Part shown: in pieces, positions 45,301-56,901 of the stretch
How the letters are laid out: every line of letters begins with the position of its first letter
Numbering within the stretch: position 1 is the stretch's first letter
NCBI GenBank assembly: GCA_029255685.2
Contig: CM055319.2
Span: 39,318,530-39,382,529 of the forward strand
From: Silene conica
Taxonomy: Eukaryota; Streptophyta; Magnoliopsida; Caryophyllales; Caryophyllaceae
Length of the DNA stretch: 64,000 nucleotides
Direction: 5' to 3'
Made by a program: the position numbers and the translations under genes
The notes under the pieces: model-generated
Database searches by the model: none
Told to the model about the DNA's origin: nothing
The model's input: the letters and a program-made list of their open reading frames with translations, nothing else

Positions 45301-48300
45301 CCTATCCTAAGAATTAAAAGAATTAAATACTAACCCTAATAACCCTAGGATAACAAACTAACAAGATAATAACAAAGTGTAACTACCTTGTAACAAACTT
45401 ATAACAAACTAACAAACTTTCTTAACAAAATTTTAACTACCTTATAACTAACTTGTAACAACCCCTAAGTTAGTTATGCTCACAACACAACTCCTACGAC
45501 CAAACAAGTCGTGCACCTCCCCTCCGACCATCGTACCTCCGGCCACCTCCGGGCAGCCTCCTCCGGCCACCGAGCCCCCTCCGGCCACCGAGCCCCCTAT
45601 GGTGATCTCCTCTTCAATGCTATCCATACTTGGATCATCCCCTCCTCCTTTAAAAGGAATTGTCCTCAATTCTGCGAGACCGTCATCATCCAAGTATTTA
45701 GATAGATCCCCTACATTGAATGTGGCGTGTACTCCATAGTCACCCGGCAATTCTATTTGATAAGCATTGTCGTTGATCCGACCAATAACCTTATATGGAC
45801 CTTCCGCACGGGGCATTAGTTTGTTCTTCCTTTTTCCCGGAAACCGTTCCTTCCTTAGATGCACCCAAACGAGATCCCCCGGTTCGAACAAGCGTGGTTT
45901 TCTATGTTTATTTGACTTCCTTTTGTATGCCACATTCACGGCCTCAATCCTTGCTCGTACCTGCTCATGTAACTTGATCATAGACTTAAGTTTGGACTCC
46001 GCATCCTTATGAACTAACTCATCTTTAGGCAATGGAAGTAGATCCAAGGGTAAATATGGATTAACCCCATAGACAATTTCGAACGGTGAGTGCTTTGTAG
46101 CAAACGTTGGAGACCTATTATATGCAAATTCCGCATGAGCTAATTTGATATCCCAATCCTTTTGAGTCTTGCTCACCAACCCCCTTAAAATCGTTCCTAA
46201 GGTTCTATTAGTAACCTCCGTTTGCCCATCCGTTTGAGGATGATGAGAAGTACTAAATAACAACTTAGTTCCAACTTTCCTCCATAATGTATTCCAAAAA
46301 TAACTCAAAAATTTTGAATCCCGATCCGACACAATGGTTCTTGGTACTCCATGTAAACGTACTATCTCGCGATAATAAAGATCAACCACGTTACTAGCAT
46401 CATCCGTCTTGTGACAAGCCACAAAGTGTGCCATTTTTGAAAACCTATCAACCACAACCATGATTGCATCCTTCCCCCTTTGAGTACGTGGTAGAGCCAC
46501 AATAAAATCCATCGATATGTCTTCCCATGGCCTATTTGGAACCGGCAAAGGTGTGTATTCACCCGGTTTGAATTTACTCTTGGCCATATGACACGCTACA
46601 CACTTCCCAACCAACCTCGTTACATCCCCTAGCATCTTGGGCCAAAAGAAATGTTCCCTTAGCACCTCTAATGTCTTTTGAATCCCAAAGTGTCCAGCCA
46701 ACCCTCCTCCATGCGCCTCTCGTATGATCAATTCCCGAATAGGATGTTTCGGAACACATAAACAATTACCTTTAAAGAGGAACCCATCTTGCACCATATA
46801 TTCCCCTAAGGTCACGGCACCCTCCTTGCAATTTCAAAACAACTCGCCAAAATCACCATCTTCCTCGTAGTAGTCCTTTAGGGTTTCGAACCCTAATAGC
46901 TTAACTCCTAGCGTAGACAACAACGTATACCTCCTTGATAACGCATCCGCTACCACATTACTCTTCCCATCTTTATACTTAGAAGAAAAATGAAAAGATT
47001 GCAAGAATTCAACCCACTTAGCATGCATTGGATTAAGTTTTTGTTGGCCATGGATATATATATTTCAAAGATTCATGATCCGAGTGAAGTACGAAGTGAC
47101 TAGGTCTAAGATAATGACTCCAATGCATTAGAGCCCGAACAATAGCATAGAATTCTTTATCGTAGGTAGAATAATTCAACCTTGCTCCGTTAAGTTTCTC
47201 CGAAAAATAAGCAATAGGTCTCTTACCTTGAACAAGAACCGCCCCGATTCCCACGCCGCTTGCATCACATTCTACTTCGAACGGTTGTGAGAAATCCGGT
47301 AAAGCTAATATTGGTGTTTTACATAGTAACCCCTTTATGGTTTCAAATGCCCTTTGGGCTGCCTCGGTCCAAGTAAATGCGCCCTTCTTCATACACTCCG
47401 TAATAGGGCTTGTGACGGTACTAAAATCTTTAATAAACCGACGATAAAAAGAAGCAAGACCGTGAAAAGAACGAACCTCTGTGACGGTTTTAGGCGTGGG
47501 CCACGATGCCATGGCTTGAATCTTGGTTTGATCTACCGACACTCCGTCTTTGGATACCACATACCCCAAGAACACCACACTCTCCACCAAAAAGGTACAC
47601 TTTTCTAACTTCCCAAATAGCTTCCTCTCCCTCAAGGTCTCGAAAACCAATCTCAAGTGCATTAGATGATCATTAATAGATTTGCTATAGATTAAAATAT
47701 CATCTAAATAAACCACTACAAACCTGCCCAAGAACGATTTTAGCATCTCGTTCATCAACCTCATGAAAGTACTAGGTGCATTAGTAAGACCAAAAGGCAT
47801 CACCAACCACTCATATAGGCCGTGCTTGGTCTTGAAGGCCGTCTTCCATTCATCCCCCTCCCGCATCCTAATTTGATGATAACCGCTCCTTAGATCGATC
47901 TTTGAAAAGACTACCGACCCATGTAACTCATCCAACATATCATCTAATCTTGGGATTGGAAACCTATATTTGATTGTGATATTGTTTACAGCCCTACTAT
48001 CCACACACATCCTCCACGTCCCATCCTTCTTTGGTACTAATAATGCCGGTACCGCACAAGGACTCATACTCTCCCTTACATAACCCCTTTCTAACAACTC
48101 ATCAATTTGTCTTTGCAATTCCTTGGTCTCCTCCGGATTGCTTCGATAGGCGGCCTTATTAGGTAGGGCAGCCCCTGGAATTAAGTCAATTTGATGTTCA
48201 ATACCTCGTAAAGGTGGTAATCCGGGTAGTAGGTCTTCGGGAAAAACATCCTTAAACTCCTCCAACAACCCTATCACTAACGGCGACTCCTCCTTCTTCT

Positions 48301-50887
48301 TTCCCTCCGTGTCCCCCTTGTCGGCCACTAGGGCGTACACCACGGCCCCATCTTCGATGGCTTGCTCCACCTCCCTTTCACCTATAAACATGCTTTTCTT
48401 ACCTTCCTCTTGTCGTTTGGTAGTCATCTCGTGCACGGCCTGGGGTGTCATTGGTTTTAGTATGATATTCTTGCCTTTGTTTCGTAGCTCATAAACGTTG
48501 GCCTTCCCCCTATGCACTACATCTCTATCAAATTGCCATGGACGTCCCAATAGTATATGACAAGCGTTCATTGGCGTGACATCACACAAGACCTCGTCTT
48601 CGTATGATCCCATCTTGATTTCTACCCTTACCTGCCTTGTTACCTCTATAGCACTCCCATCTTCTAACCAATGCAATAAATAGGGTTTTGGGTGCTTGGT
48701 GGTATTTAGGTTAAGTTTGGTCACCATCTCTTCGGAAGCAACGTTCGCACAACTCCCTCCGTCAATGATCACACTACACCACTTGTCTTGGACTTGGCAC
48801 TTGGTATAAAAGATTTGGTTCCGTTGATCGTTTAGGGTTTGGTCGGTTTTGATTTGTAGATTGCGCAACATCAAGTTTCTTGGTAGTTGTAATGGAATTC
48901 CTTCGCCCCTTATGGTTCTCACGCCCTCCATAGTAACTTCCCTCATGGATCGTTTTGAAGATAAAGAAAATCAAGAGCCGAAGCTCTGATACCACTTATG
49001 ATACGAATTCTTGATCAAAGAACTCGTCCGCGGAAGCCTTCTTGTAAATCTTGAAAGTAATCTTGAAAGAAATAACGATTTAGAACAAATAAAGAACAAT
49101 CTTGGACGAATCTTGAATTATGGATGAATGATGGTGATGGACGGTGGTGGTAGTGATGGCGGCGAGATGGTGGTCCGTCGGTGGTGGTGGTTATTGTGAT
49201 TGTTTTTGTAGTTGTGACGGTCTTGAGGTGAATCCCCAAGGTAGAAGGATATTTGTTTGCCCTAGACCTATAGGACACCCAATGGTGATTTACTCCCTAG
49301 ACCTATAGTTCGTAAATCGTGCTAACACTTGAAACGCGACAAGTATCAACGGTTCGGATCAACACTCGATGAGTCCTTGAGATTTCTTTAAGAATGCCTT
49401 AAAAAGAAAACTTGTAAATTTTTATTGATTGAATGATAAAACTGTGAAACAAGAAAGACGATGTGTTCTTTATATAGTAGAAACACACGTCCCATAGCAC
49501 AACACACACGACACACATGACTCTTATCTCTATATGAGATTATAAATCCTAAACTATATCTAAATGGATTAAATATAATCCTTATTAAATCTTAAACCCT
49601 ATCCTAAGAATTAAAAGAATTAAATACTAACCCTAATAACCCTAGGATAACAAACTAACAAGATAATAACAAAGTGTAACTACCTTGTAACAAACTTATA
49701 ACAAACTAACAAACTTTCTTAACAAACTTTTAACTACCTTATAACTAACTTGTAACAACCCCTAAGTTAGTTATGCTCACAACACAACTCCTACGACCAA
49801 ACAAGTCGTGCACCTCCCCTCCGACCATCGTACCTCCGGCCACCTCCGGGCAGCCTCCTCCGGCCACCGAGCCCCCTCCGGCCACCGAGCCCCCTATGGT
49901 GATCTCCTCTTCAATGCTATCCATACTTGGATCATAACGAGATTGGTTGGGAAGTGTGTAGCGTGTCATATGGCCAAGAGCAAGTTCAAACCGGGTGAAT
50001 ACACACCTTTGCCGGTTCCAAATAGGCCATGGGAAGACGTATCAATGGATTTTATTGTGGCTCTACCACGTACTCAAAGAGGGAAGGATGCAATCATGGT
50101 TGTGGTTGATAGGTTTTCAAAGATGGCGCACTTTGTGGCTTGTCACAAAACGGATGATGCTAGTAACGTGGCTGATCTTTATTATCGCGAGATAGTACGT
50201 TTACACGGAGTGCCAAAAACCATTGTGTCGGATCGGGATTCAAAATTCTTGAGTTATTTTTGGAATACATTATGGAGGAAAGTTGGAACTAAGTTATTAT
50301 TTAGTACTTCTCATCATCCTCAAACGGATGGGCAAACGGAGGTTACTAATAGGACCTTGGGAACGATTTTAAGGGGGTTGGTGAGCAAGACTCAAAAGGA
50401 TTGGGATATCAAATTGGCTCATGCGGAATTTGCATATAATAGATCTCCAACGTATGCTACAAAGCACTCACCATTCGAAATAGTCTATGGGATTAATCCA
50501 TATTTACCCTTGGATCTACTTCCATTACCTAAGGATGAGTTGGTTCACAAGGATGCGGAGTCCAAGCTCAAATCTATGATCAAGTTACATGAGCAAGTCC
50601 GAAAAAGAATTGAGGAAGTGAATGAAGCATATAAACGGAAGTCGAACAAGCATCGTAAGCCACGCCTATTTGAGCCAGGAGATCTAGTTTGGGTGCATCT
50701 TAGAAAGGAGCGGTTTCCGGGGAAGAGAAAGAACAAGCTCATGCCACGCGCGGAGGGTCCCTATAAGGTGATTGGACGGATCAATGATAATGCTTATCAA
50801 GTGGAGTTGCCAGGTGGCTATGGAGTACACGCCACATTCAATGTAGGGGATCTATCTAAATATTTGGATGATGACGGTCTCGCATAA
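42377..50887 (+). CDS. Pol of element X: protease, RT, RNase H, integrase (split by Y)
   Basis: The frame runs 42377-44701 and resumes at 49940-50887 after Y and its TAACG duplication; the phase is kept and I see no stop before 50887. Domains in order: protease with IIDGGSC near residue 61 (D-G-G in place of D-T/S-G, usual in this plant lineage) and [15 protein letters not shown] with [25 protein letters not shown] and the catalytic YLDDIL near residue 415; RNase H with FEVECDASG and HSDHESL; HHCC zinc finger, cut by Y; integrase core ([30 protein letters not shown]). The start ATG is only 37 bp after the PBS, leaving no room for gag. The stop at 50885 shortens a tail that stays open in Y. 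Apart from the insertion this pol looks intact. Confidence 0.92.
44702..45637 (-). repeat. 3' LTR of Y
   Basis: 936 bp. The TATA box reads CTTTATATA on the plus strand at 45171-45179. The pol frame of Y continues into this LTR as far as 45448. Confidence 0.95.
45448..48946 (-). pseudogene. Pol of element Y, one frameshift and one stop
   Basis: Same domain order as X: 47033-48946 encodes protease, RT with YLDDIL and most of RNase H. At about 47050 a TA-repeat expansion adds 4 bp relative to X and shifts the frame. A TGA near 46840 replaces a sense codon. 45448-46815 then encodes the HHCC finger and integrase core, and its frame passes the PPT into the LTR. As in X there is no gag: the first ATG is 39 bp after the PBS. 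This copy cannot make full pol now. Confidence 0.93.
48985..48996 (-). other. PBS of Y
   Basis: The plus strand reads GCTCTGATACCA, the complement of TGGTATCAGAGC, directly inside the 5' LTR. Confidence 0.92.
48999..49934 (-). repeat. 5' LTR of Y
   Basis: 936 bp, nearly identical to 44702-45637. TATA box at 49468-49476 (minus orientation). Confidence 0.95.
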
Positions 50888-50900
50888 TTGAGGACAATTC

Positions 50901-50919
50901 CTTTTAAAGGAGGAGGGGA
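50901..50919 (+). other. Polypurine tract of X
   Basis: TTTTAAAGGAGGAGGGGA directly precedes the LTR start TGATCC. The same tract lies in reverse at 45638-45656 in Y. Confidence 0.88.
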
Positions 50920-51825
50920 TGATCCAAATGTAGATAGCATTGAGGAGGAGATTACAATTGGGGGCTCGGTGGTCGGAGGCTCGGTGGCCGGAGGAGTGGT
51001 GGACGGTGGAGAGGCGCACGGGTTGTGTAGTCGTGGAGGATGTATGGTGAGCATAACTAACTTAGGGGTTGTTACAAGTTAGTTATAAGGTGGTTAAAGT
51101 TTGTTAGGAAAGTTGTTAGGTGGTTATAAGTTTGTTACAAGGTAGTTACAATTTGTTATTATCTTGTTGGTTTGTTATCCTAGGGTTAATAGGATTAGTT
51201 ATTTAATTCTTTTAATTCTTAGGATAGGGTTTGTTTTAATAAGGATTATATTTAATCCATTTAGATATAATTTAGGACTTCTATTCTCATATAGAGATAG
51301 GAGGCGTGTGACGTGTGAGTCGTGTGCTTGGGACGTGTGTTTCTACTATATAAAGAGCACATGGTCTTTCTTGTTACACAGTTAATCATTCAAGCAAATA
51401 AAATTTACAAGTTTTCTTTTAAGGCATTCTTAAGGAAATCTCAAGGACTCATCGAGTGTTGATCCGAACCGTTAATATTTGTCGCGATTCAAGTATTAGC
51501 ACGAATTACAAACTATAGGTCTAGGGAGTAATTCACCATTGGGTGTCCTATAGGTCTAGGGCAAACAAATATCCTTCTACCTTGGGGATTCACCTCAAGA
51601 CCGTCACAACTACAATAAACAACCACCGAAACCACCACCATCGACGGCCATCATCACCACCATCGACATCATCATCACCGTCCATCTCATCATCCATCAT
51701 CATTATTCCAAGATTCATCCAAGATTGTTCTTTATTTGTCCTATTTTATTATTTCATTCAAGATTATTTTCAAGATTTACAAGAAGGCTTCCGCGGACGA
51801 GTTCTTTGATCAAGAATTCGTATCA
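50920..51825 (+). repeat. 3' LTR of X
   Basis: 906 bp; TATA box at 51347-51355. It differs from 41419-42324 at four positions that I could find by eye. Confidence 0.95.
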
Positions 51826-51975
51826 GAAACCCCGTATGAAATCGGAAGGAAAACGGTTCTTTAACAGATGATTTTTCTAAAATTATAAGATAAAAGAGAA
51901 GAAATCATCTCAATTCTCTCAATGTAGTTATAAGGGAATATCATGTCATTTTCGTCTCCAGGAAACGAAGACATG

Positions 51976-54202
51976 TTGCTAAAGTGTCTACTCGTATTGT
52001 TCAGCAGGGACCATTATGCTCTGATGTTCACATTGGTAAATTGTTGGCTCCAATTTCAGATGAGGAAATCAAATCCACCATGTTTAGCATCCCAAATGCT
52101 AAAGCCCCAGGCCCTGATTGTTACAATAGCCAATTTTTTAAGGTTAACTGGGATTTGATAGGAGAGAAGGTATGTCTAGCTATCAAGGATTTATTTTACC
52201 ATGGCAAAATGCTCAAGCAACTGAATAATACAATGGTATCCTTGATCCCCAAAGTTGATCAGCCTACATCAGTGATCCATTTCAGGCCAATAGCCTGTTG
52301 CAATACAATTTATAAGTGCATATCCAAACTACTCTACAGTCGTTTGGCCACTGTGCTCCCAGATATTATCTCTCAAACCCAAGGGGTGTTCATCAAAGGT
52401 AGGCATATTGTAGAAAACATTCTGATCTGTCAGGACCTGGTCAGGCTCTATACTCGTAAGAATGCTACTCCAAGATGCATGATCAAGATGGATATGCAGA
52501 AAGCGTATGATACGGTAGAATGGGAGTTTCTACAACAAATGATGTCTGCCCTCAGGTTTCCACAGGCTTTTGTAACTCTGATAATGCAGTGTGTATCCAC
52601 TGCTAGTTTCACTTTGAAACTTAATGGGGACACTTTTGGGTTTTTTAAGGGTAAGCGGGGTCTGAGACAAGGAGATCCACTATCCCCGTTGTTGTTTACC
52701 ATTTGTATGGAGTATTTGACAAGGCTTCTTCAGCATACAACATCTTCCATGGAGTTCAAATACCATCCAATATGTAAGTCTATGAAGCTTTCAAGTCTTA
52801 TGTTTGCAGACGACTTGTTATTGTTTAGCAAAGGTGATATATCTTACATGACGATCTTACTGAGGACGTTTGCAACTTTTTCTGCTGCCTCTGGTCTGAA
52901 ATTGAGCCAAGGGAAATCAAATATCTATTTTAATGGTATTAATCAGCAAACCAAAGACGATATTCTTGAAGTGTCAGGCTGTAAGGAAGGTAAATTACCC
53001 TTCAAATACCTGGGTGTCCCTATTAAATCCACCAGACTCAATCTGATAGACTGCCAACCTTTGATTGACAAAGTGATAGCACGTATAAGACGAATGGGAG
53101 CCAGGAAATTGAGCTATGCAGGGAGGCTAGTGGTGATCAAGGCTGTTCTAAATACGCTTCATTCATACTGGGCTAGCATTTTTGTGTTACCCACTGGAAC
53201 CATTAAGCGTATAGAAGGACTGTGCAGGGACTACTTATGGGAAGGCATAGCTGATTATAGCAAAGTGCCTCTGGTAGCTTGGAGTACAGTTTGTACCCCA
53301 TACAAAGAAGGAGGCCTGAACATCATTCAGAACGCGGCTTGGAATAGGGCAGCCATAGGCAAGCTTGCTTGCATTGGTGGTGTTTTCTGAACCAAGCAAG
53401 TTATGGGTGCGTTGGATTCATAGTGTGTATCTGAAGGGTGTGCACTGGTTAGACTATCAACCCAAATATGATACGAGATGGGGATGGAGGAAGATTTGCC
53501 AAGTAAAGGAGAAGTTTAAGGATTGGTATATCACGCAGGAGTGGACTGAACATAGGGCTTATCCTATAGCTAAGGGGTATGAATGGTGTAGAGCAAGGTG
53601 GGATATAGTGGACTGGAGTGGCCTGGTCTGGCATAAATGGTCTATCCCCAAGCATAGACTGATAGCATGGCTGCAACATCACTGAGCAATGAACACTAAG
53701 GCTAAGCTTTTTCAACTGCATTTGATAGATGATAACCTCTGCTGTATATGTCATGAGAAAGTAGAGGAGCTGTCACATTTATTCTGTAAATGTGAGTACA
53801 GTAGGCGAATTTTGGAGTCCATAAATGGATGGCTGAAATACACACTGAAGGATCATCTCAGGACTGACTGAAGGCTGAATATCAGAGGTACCAGATTAAA
53901 GAGTGGAGTGATTAATGGAGTTATTAATGCCGTAGTATATCATGTGTGGATGCAACGGAACAAGAGCAGAATGGAAGGCATATTAGTCAGACACGAGGCC
54001 CTGCATAGACTGATTAAGGAGGAAATGCGAGCTTACTTCAGACATATTGACAAAGGGAAGTTAGCAGCTAAAGATGTGAACTATATAGAACATATTTTAT
54101 CTGTGTAACTTTGCTTTCATAGACGATAGAGTGGGTAAACGATGTTGATTGTTAGTTACTTTTTGATTTGAATATACTTACACTTTACCAAAAAAAAAAA
54201 AA
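51976..54202 (+). pseudogene. L1-type LINE ORF2, 5'-truncated, 14-bp TSD
   Basis: GAAACGAAGACATG is duplicated at 51962-51975 and 54203-54216 after an A tract, so this is a genuine target-primed insertion into the copia. 51984-53390 encodes most of the RT: NAKAPGPDCYNSQF, KMDMQKAYDTVEW, RGLRQGDPLSPLLF and FADDLLLF (catalytic ADD). A frameshift near 53370 moves to 53365-53685. A stop at 53683 precedes the zf-RVT domain CCICHEKVEELSHLFCKC (53689-53871), and 53908-54108 holds the C-terminus. The endonuclease is missing because of the 5' truncation. Confidence 0.93.
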
Positions 54203-54216
54203 GAAACGAAGACATG

Positions 54217-55630
54217 AAAGATGTGATGTTGATTGAATAGAGGTAGATCACTATAGGGATAATGATAATGATTCAAGTGATAGCAAAAGATTGACATGCG
54301 AGAAATGAAAGGTTCATTTAAGAAATCGAGTAATGTTGTTTTTAGTGGGAGCGATATTCATTAGAAAATTGAACGTACCATTTAGAGAGGATGGGTGATT
54401 CTTTAAAGTGTAAAGAATAAGAGGTTCTCAATTCTAGATGAACAAAATACCTTATATCATACGATGAGGGAGCTTTACGGGAAGGTTTATTATATTGATA
54501 ATAAAAGGTCGCCCATTAGAAATCAAAATGGTTGGATAAGAATAACCTTGATCAAAATAGCCAAGATGATTGAAAATAATTGGAGTGATGAAATCATGAA
54601 TAACTACAATATAAATTTCAGTACATGAGTGACTAGGTAATTTCGAGTGATTCTTTAATCCCTCTAATATATCCATACGTCACGAGTTATAAGATAACAG
54701 TGGGAGCTTCCCTCGGGAAAGGAAACTCAAGATCTAGAATGAGTTATAGGTATGTGCTCAAATAAGATCATATTATGTGAGATAATATGAGTTGGAAAGA
54801 GACTAAAATTTGTAAGTTTTGGAATCATGAATAAAAGGTTTATTCGCAAAACACTAATACAAATAGATAATCGTGCATCAAATGCAATGAAATAGTATTG
54901 ACTGTTTTTGCATGACAATGTCATTTGAGTTACAATTAACTCAAAATAAAAGATACTTTGTCAAAATCCAAATGGGTTGTAAGAGACAATTTTGAACCCC
55001 ATAAAGTGAACTGGATTGACTTAGTATAGCCCCTGGCCGTTATATGAGGTGACATCTCAAAGCGACTGGAATGTGAGGCGACTGATGGAAAGTTCAAGTG
55101 CCATAGAGTCATATCTGATGACTAGTCGATCACATAGGCAGACTGCAAGAGACACTCTGTCGGGCAAAGTGACCGCTTATAGAGTTCTGGAAATTTTATG
55201 ATAGCCGGGTCGTGGCAAGAGCTGCTATAGTATTCTTATGAGTCAATTCTTAGACTAAAGACTACTCTCCCAAGATGGTGCAGTTTTGGCATAACCTTGA
55301 TCCATTCTCTACGACTTTTCGTAACTGGAGTCAAATGGGATTGCTTTGGGTTGTGATTGACTGTGACTAGTTGAAGGAAGTAGTACGATAGAAATTGTCC
55401 ACCCCTTGTCAGGGTTGTTCAAATCTCAAGGCCACTCGAGGAGAAGTTAATTGGAAATGCGTGGCCACGCTCGGAAGGTATCTATGGTAGATAATTCCGG
55501 TCAAACAGTTATTCTCCAGATCCAGGAAACCACTCATGATATGATCGAATGCAAGTACGACCTCAGAGAGACACCTTGCATTGAGTGGGATATTGTAATA
55601 GGACAAGAGAATTGGTGACGCACACTTGTC
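54217..55630 (+). other. Copia 3' non-coding interior
   Basis: Continuation of the copia after the L1. It contains no RT or RNase H, and its short open frames carry no domain. It leads into the PPT at 55631-55647 (GAGGACAAGTGGGAGAT). Confidence 0.65.
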
Positions 55631-55647
55631 GAGGACAAGTGGGAGAT

Positions 55648-56901
55648 TGTTGGGAAATGTGTCCTCAACAATAGTGCGATCACATTATTAAATCTCATGA
55701 CGTGAATGCGCAAGGTATGATACGAATTTATATTAGTCAACTGACCAACATTAATCGGTAATGATTGGCTAGCTAGAGTTTGACATTACTGTCGTATGGC
55801 GGTGGTGGTTAGTTGATCCCTTTAGGTCACACCTATAAGACAATTCCCTTAATTGATAAAGTGATCAAATGTATAGTGGTACGATTTGATCATATTCCTT
55901 AAACTCGTATACCGAGAAATCAGAGGTTAAATCTTATTGTAAGATTTATGTTTAAAATTGAAACGTGTCAATTATTAAACATTGAACGATATTTTATGAT
56001 ATCGTGATTAGAATGAATCGGGTTATAGTTATTACAAAAGTTGTAAATCGTATTTGACGATTATTATGAATGACCATTTTATATATTTCGAATTACTTGT
56101 CAAAATAATAAATATGATTTATTTAATTTACAAATGATATTTATATATGATAAATATGCATTTTTAAATTAGAACAATTGTTGTTATAGTGTAACCCTTT
56201 AGATGTCACACTTATACAATTGATTAAAAGACAATTATAAAATGGACTACATTTTAAGTAGAGGTACCGGTTTCATGGGGATAGATTAAGGGTGTTTAAT
56301 TGTGTTTTAAATGTTAAGGACACAATGATAACCTAGCATTAAACCTAATTGATTAGGGTTGCATGCCTAGGTTGTTGATAGCACAAAAGGATTCTTTCTT
56401 TTCCCTTTCCCCATACCCTAGCCGGCTCCCCTTTTCCCCATACCCACTCAATTGATGACTTTGCTTACGTTAATTATGTGGGTAATATATAATCCATTCA
56501 CACATTCATTCTAGCTTCTCCTTAGCCGAAAATTTTCAAAGAAAGAAAATCCAAAACCTCTAAATATTATATGATAATAATAATACTATTTGTAGTATTG
56601 ATATAATAATTCTAATTAAGAGATTAGAACTTATTTAAGGAAAACCGATTATTGGTACTAGCATACTCAAGGTTTCGGTTCCATTAAGGGTGTCTTGGGT
56701 GCATCATATAGGAGGTGTTCTTGTTGAATACTTTGGAGGATCATCCTAGCATTGTTTGGACCGTGTGTAAGGGTTCAAATCTCATTATTTCCGCATTTAC
56801 ATTAGCATGCATAAGATCTAAAAGTAAGTTAGTTAAAATGTTAATTAAAATTTTGTTTAGTATGACTAATATCTTTAGTTATGAGATAATTAAACCTAAC
56901 A
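55648..56901 (+). repeat. 3' LTR of the gag-only copia
   Basis: Begins TGTTGGGAAATGTGTCCTC and ends AATTAAACCTAACA, 1254 bp, followed by the TTTAT duplication. An 8-bp insertion relative to the 5' LTR lies near 56620. Confidence 0.93.

Larger units (their letters stand above)
44702..49934 (-). mobile_element. Gypsy element Y, full-length, gag-less; TSD TAACG
   Basis: TAACG is duplicated at 44697-44701 and 49935-49939. The 5' LTR is 48999-49934 and the 3' LTR 44702-45637, each 936 bp with three differences noticed. The PBS lies at 48985-48996 and the PPT at 45638-45656. It is the same family as X but a distinct LTR subtype (936 against 906 bp). It is inserted head-on into the integrase zinc-finger codons of X. 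Confidence 0.96.
41419..51825 (+). mobile_element. Gypsy element X, gag-less, interrupted by Y; TSD GAAAC
   Basis: GAAAC is duplicated at 41414-41418 and 51826-51830. The LTRs are 41419-42324 and 50920-51825, each 906 bp, beginning TGATCC and ending GTATCA, with four differences noticed. The PBS is at 42329 and the PPT at 50901-50919. Without Y the element is about 5.2 kb, carrying one pol frame and no capsid or zinc-knuckle region. Confidence 0.95.
36257..56901 (+). mobile_element. Gag-only copia element with nested insertions, TSD TTTAT
   Basis: The exact duplication TTTAT lies at 36252-36256 and 56902-56906. The LTRs are 36257-37501 and 55648-56901. A PBS (37504-37515), long AT-rich leader, gag, 3' non-coding region and PPT are present. 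Without X (41419-51825) and the L1 (51976-54202) the element is about 8.0 kb. No protease, integrase, RT or RNase H occurs in any of its own parts. The two LTRs differ by roughly 24 substitutions and an 8-bp indel, so it is older than X and Y, in line with the nesting. Confidence 0.9.

Noticed and set aside
45476..46012. Several open frames opposite the pol of Y
   Set aside because: Antisense shadows of the integrase and LTR sequence, Pro/Ser-rich by codon reflection.
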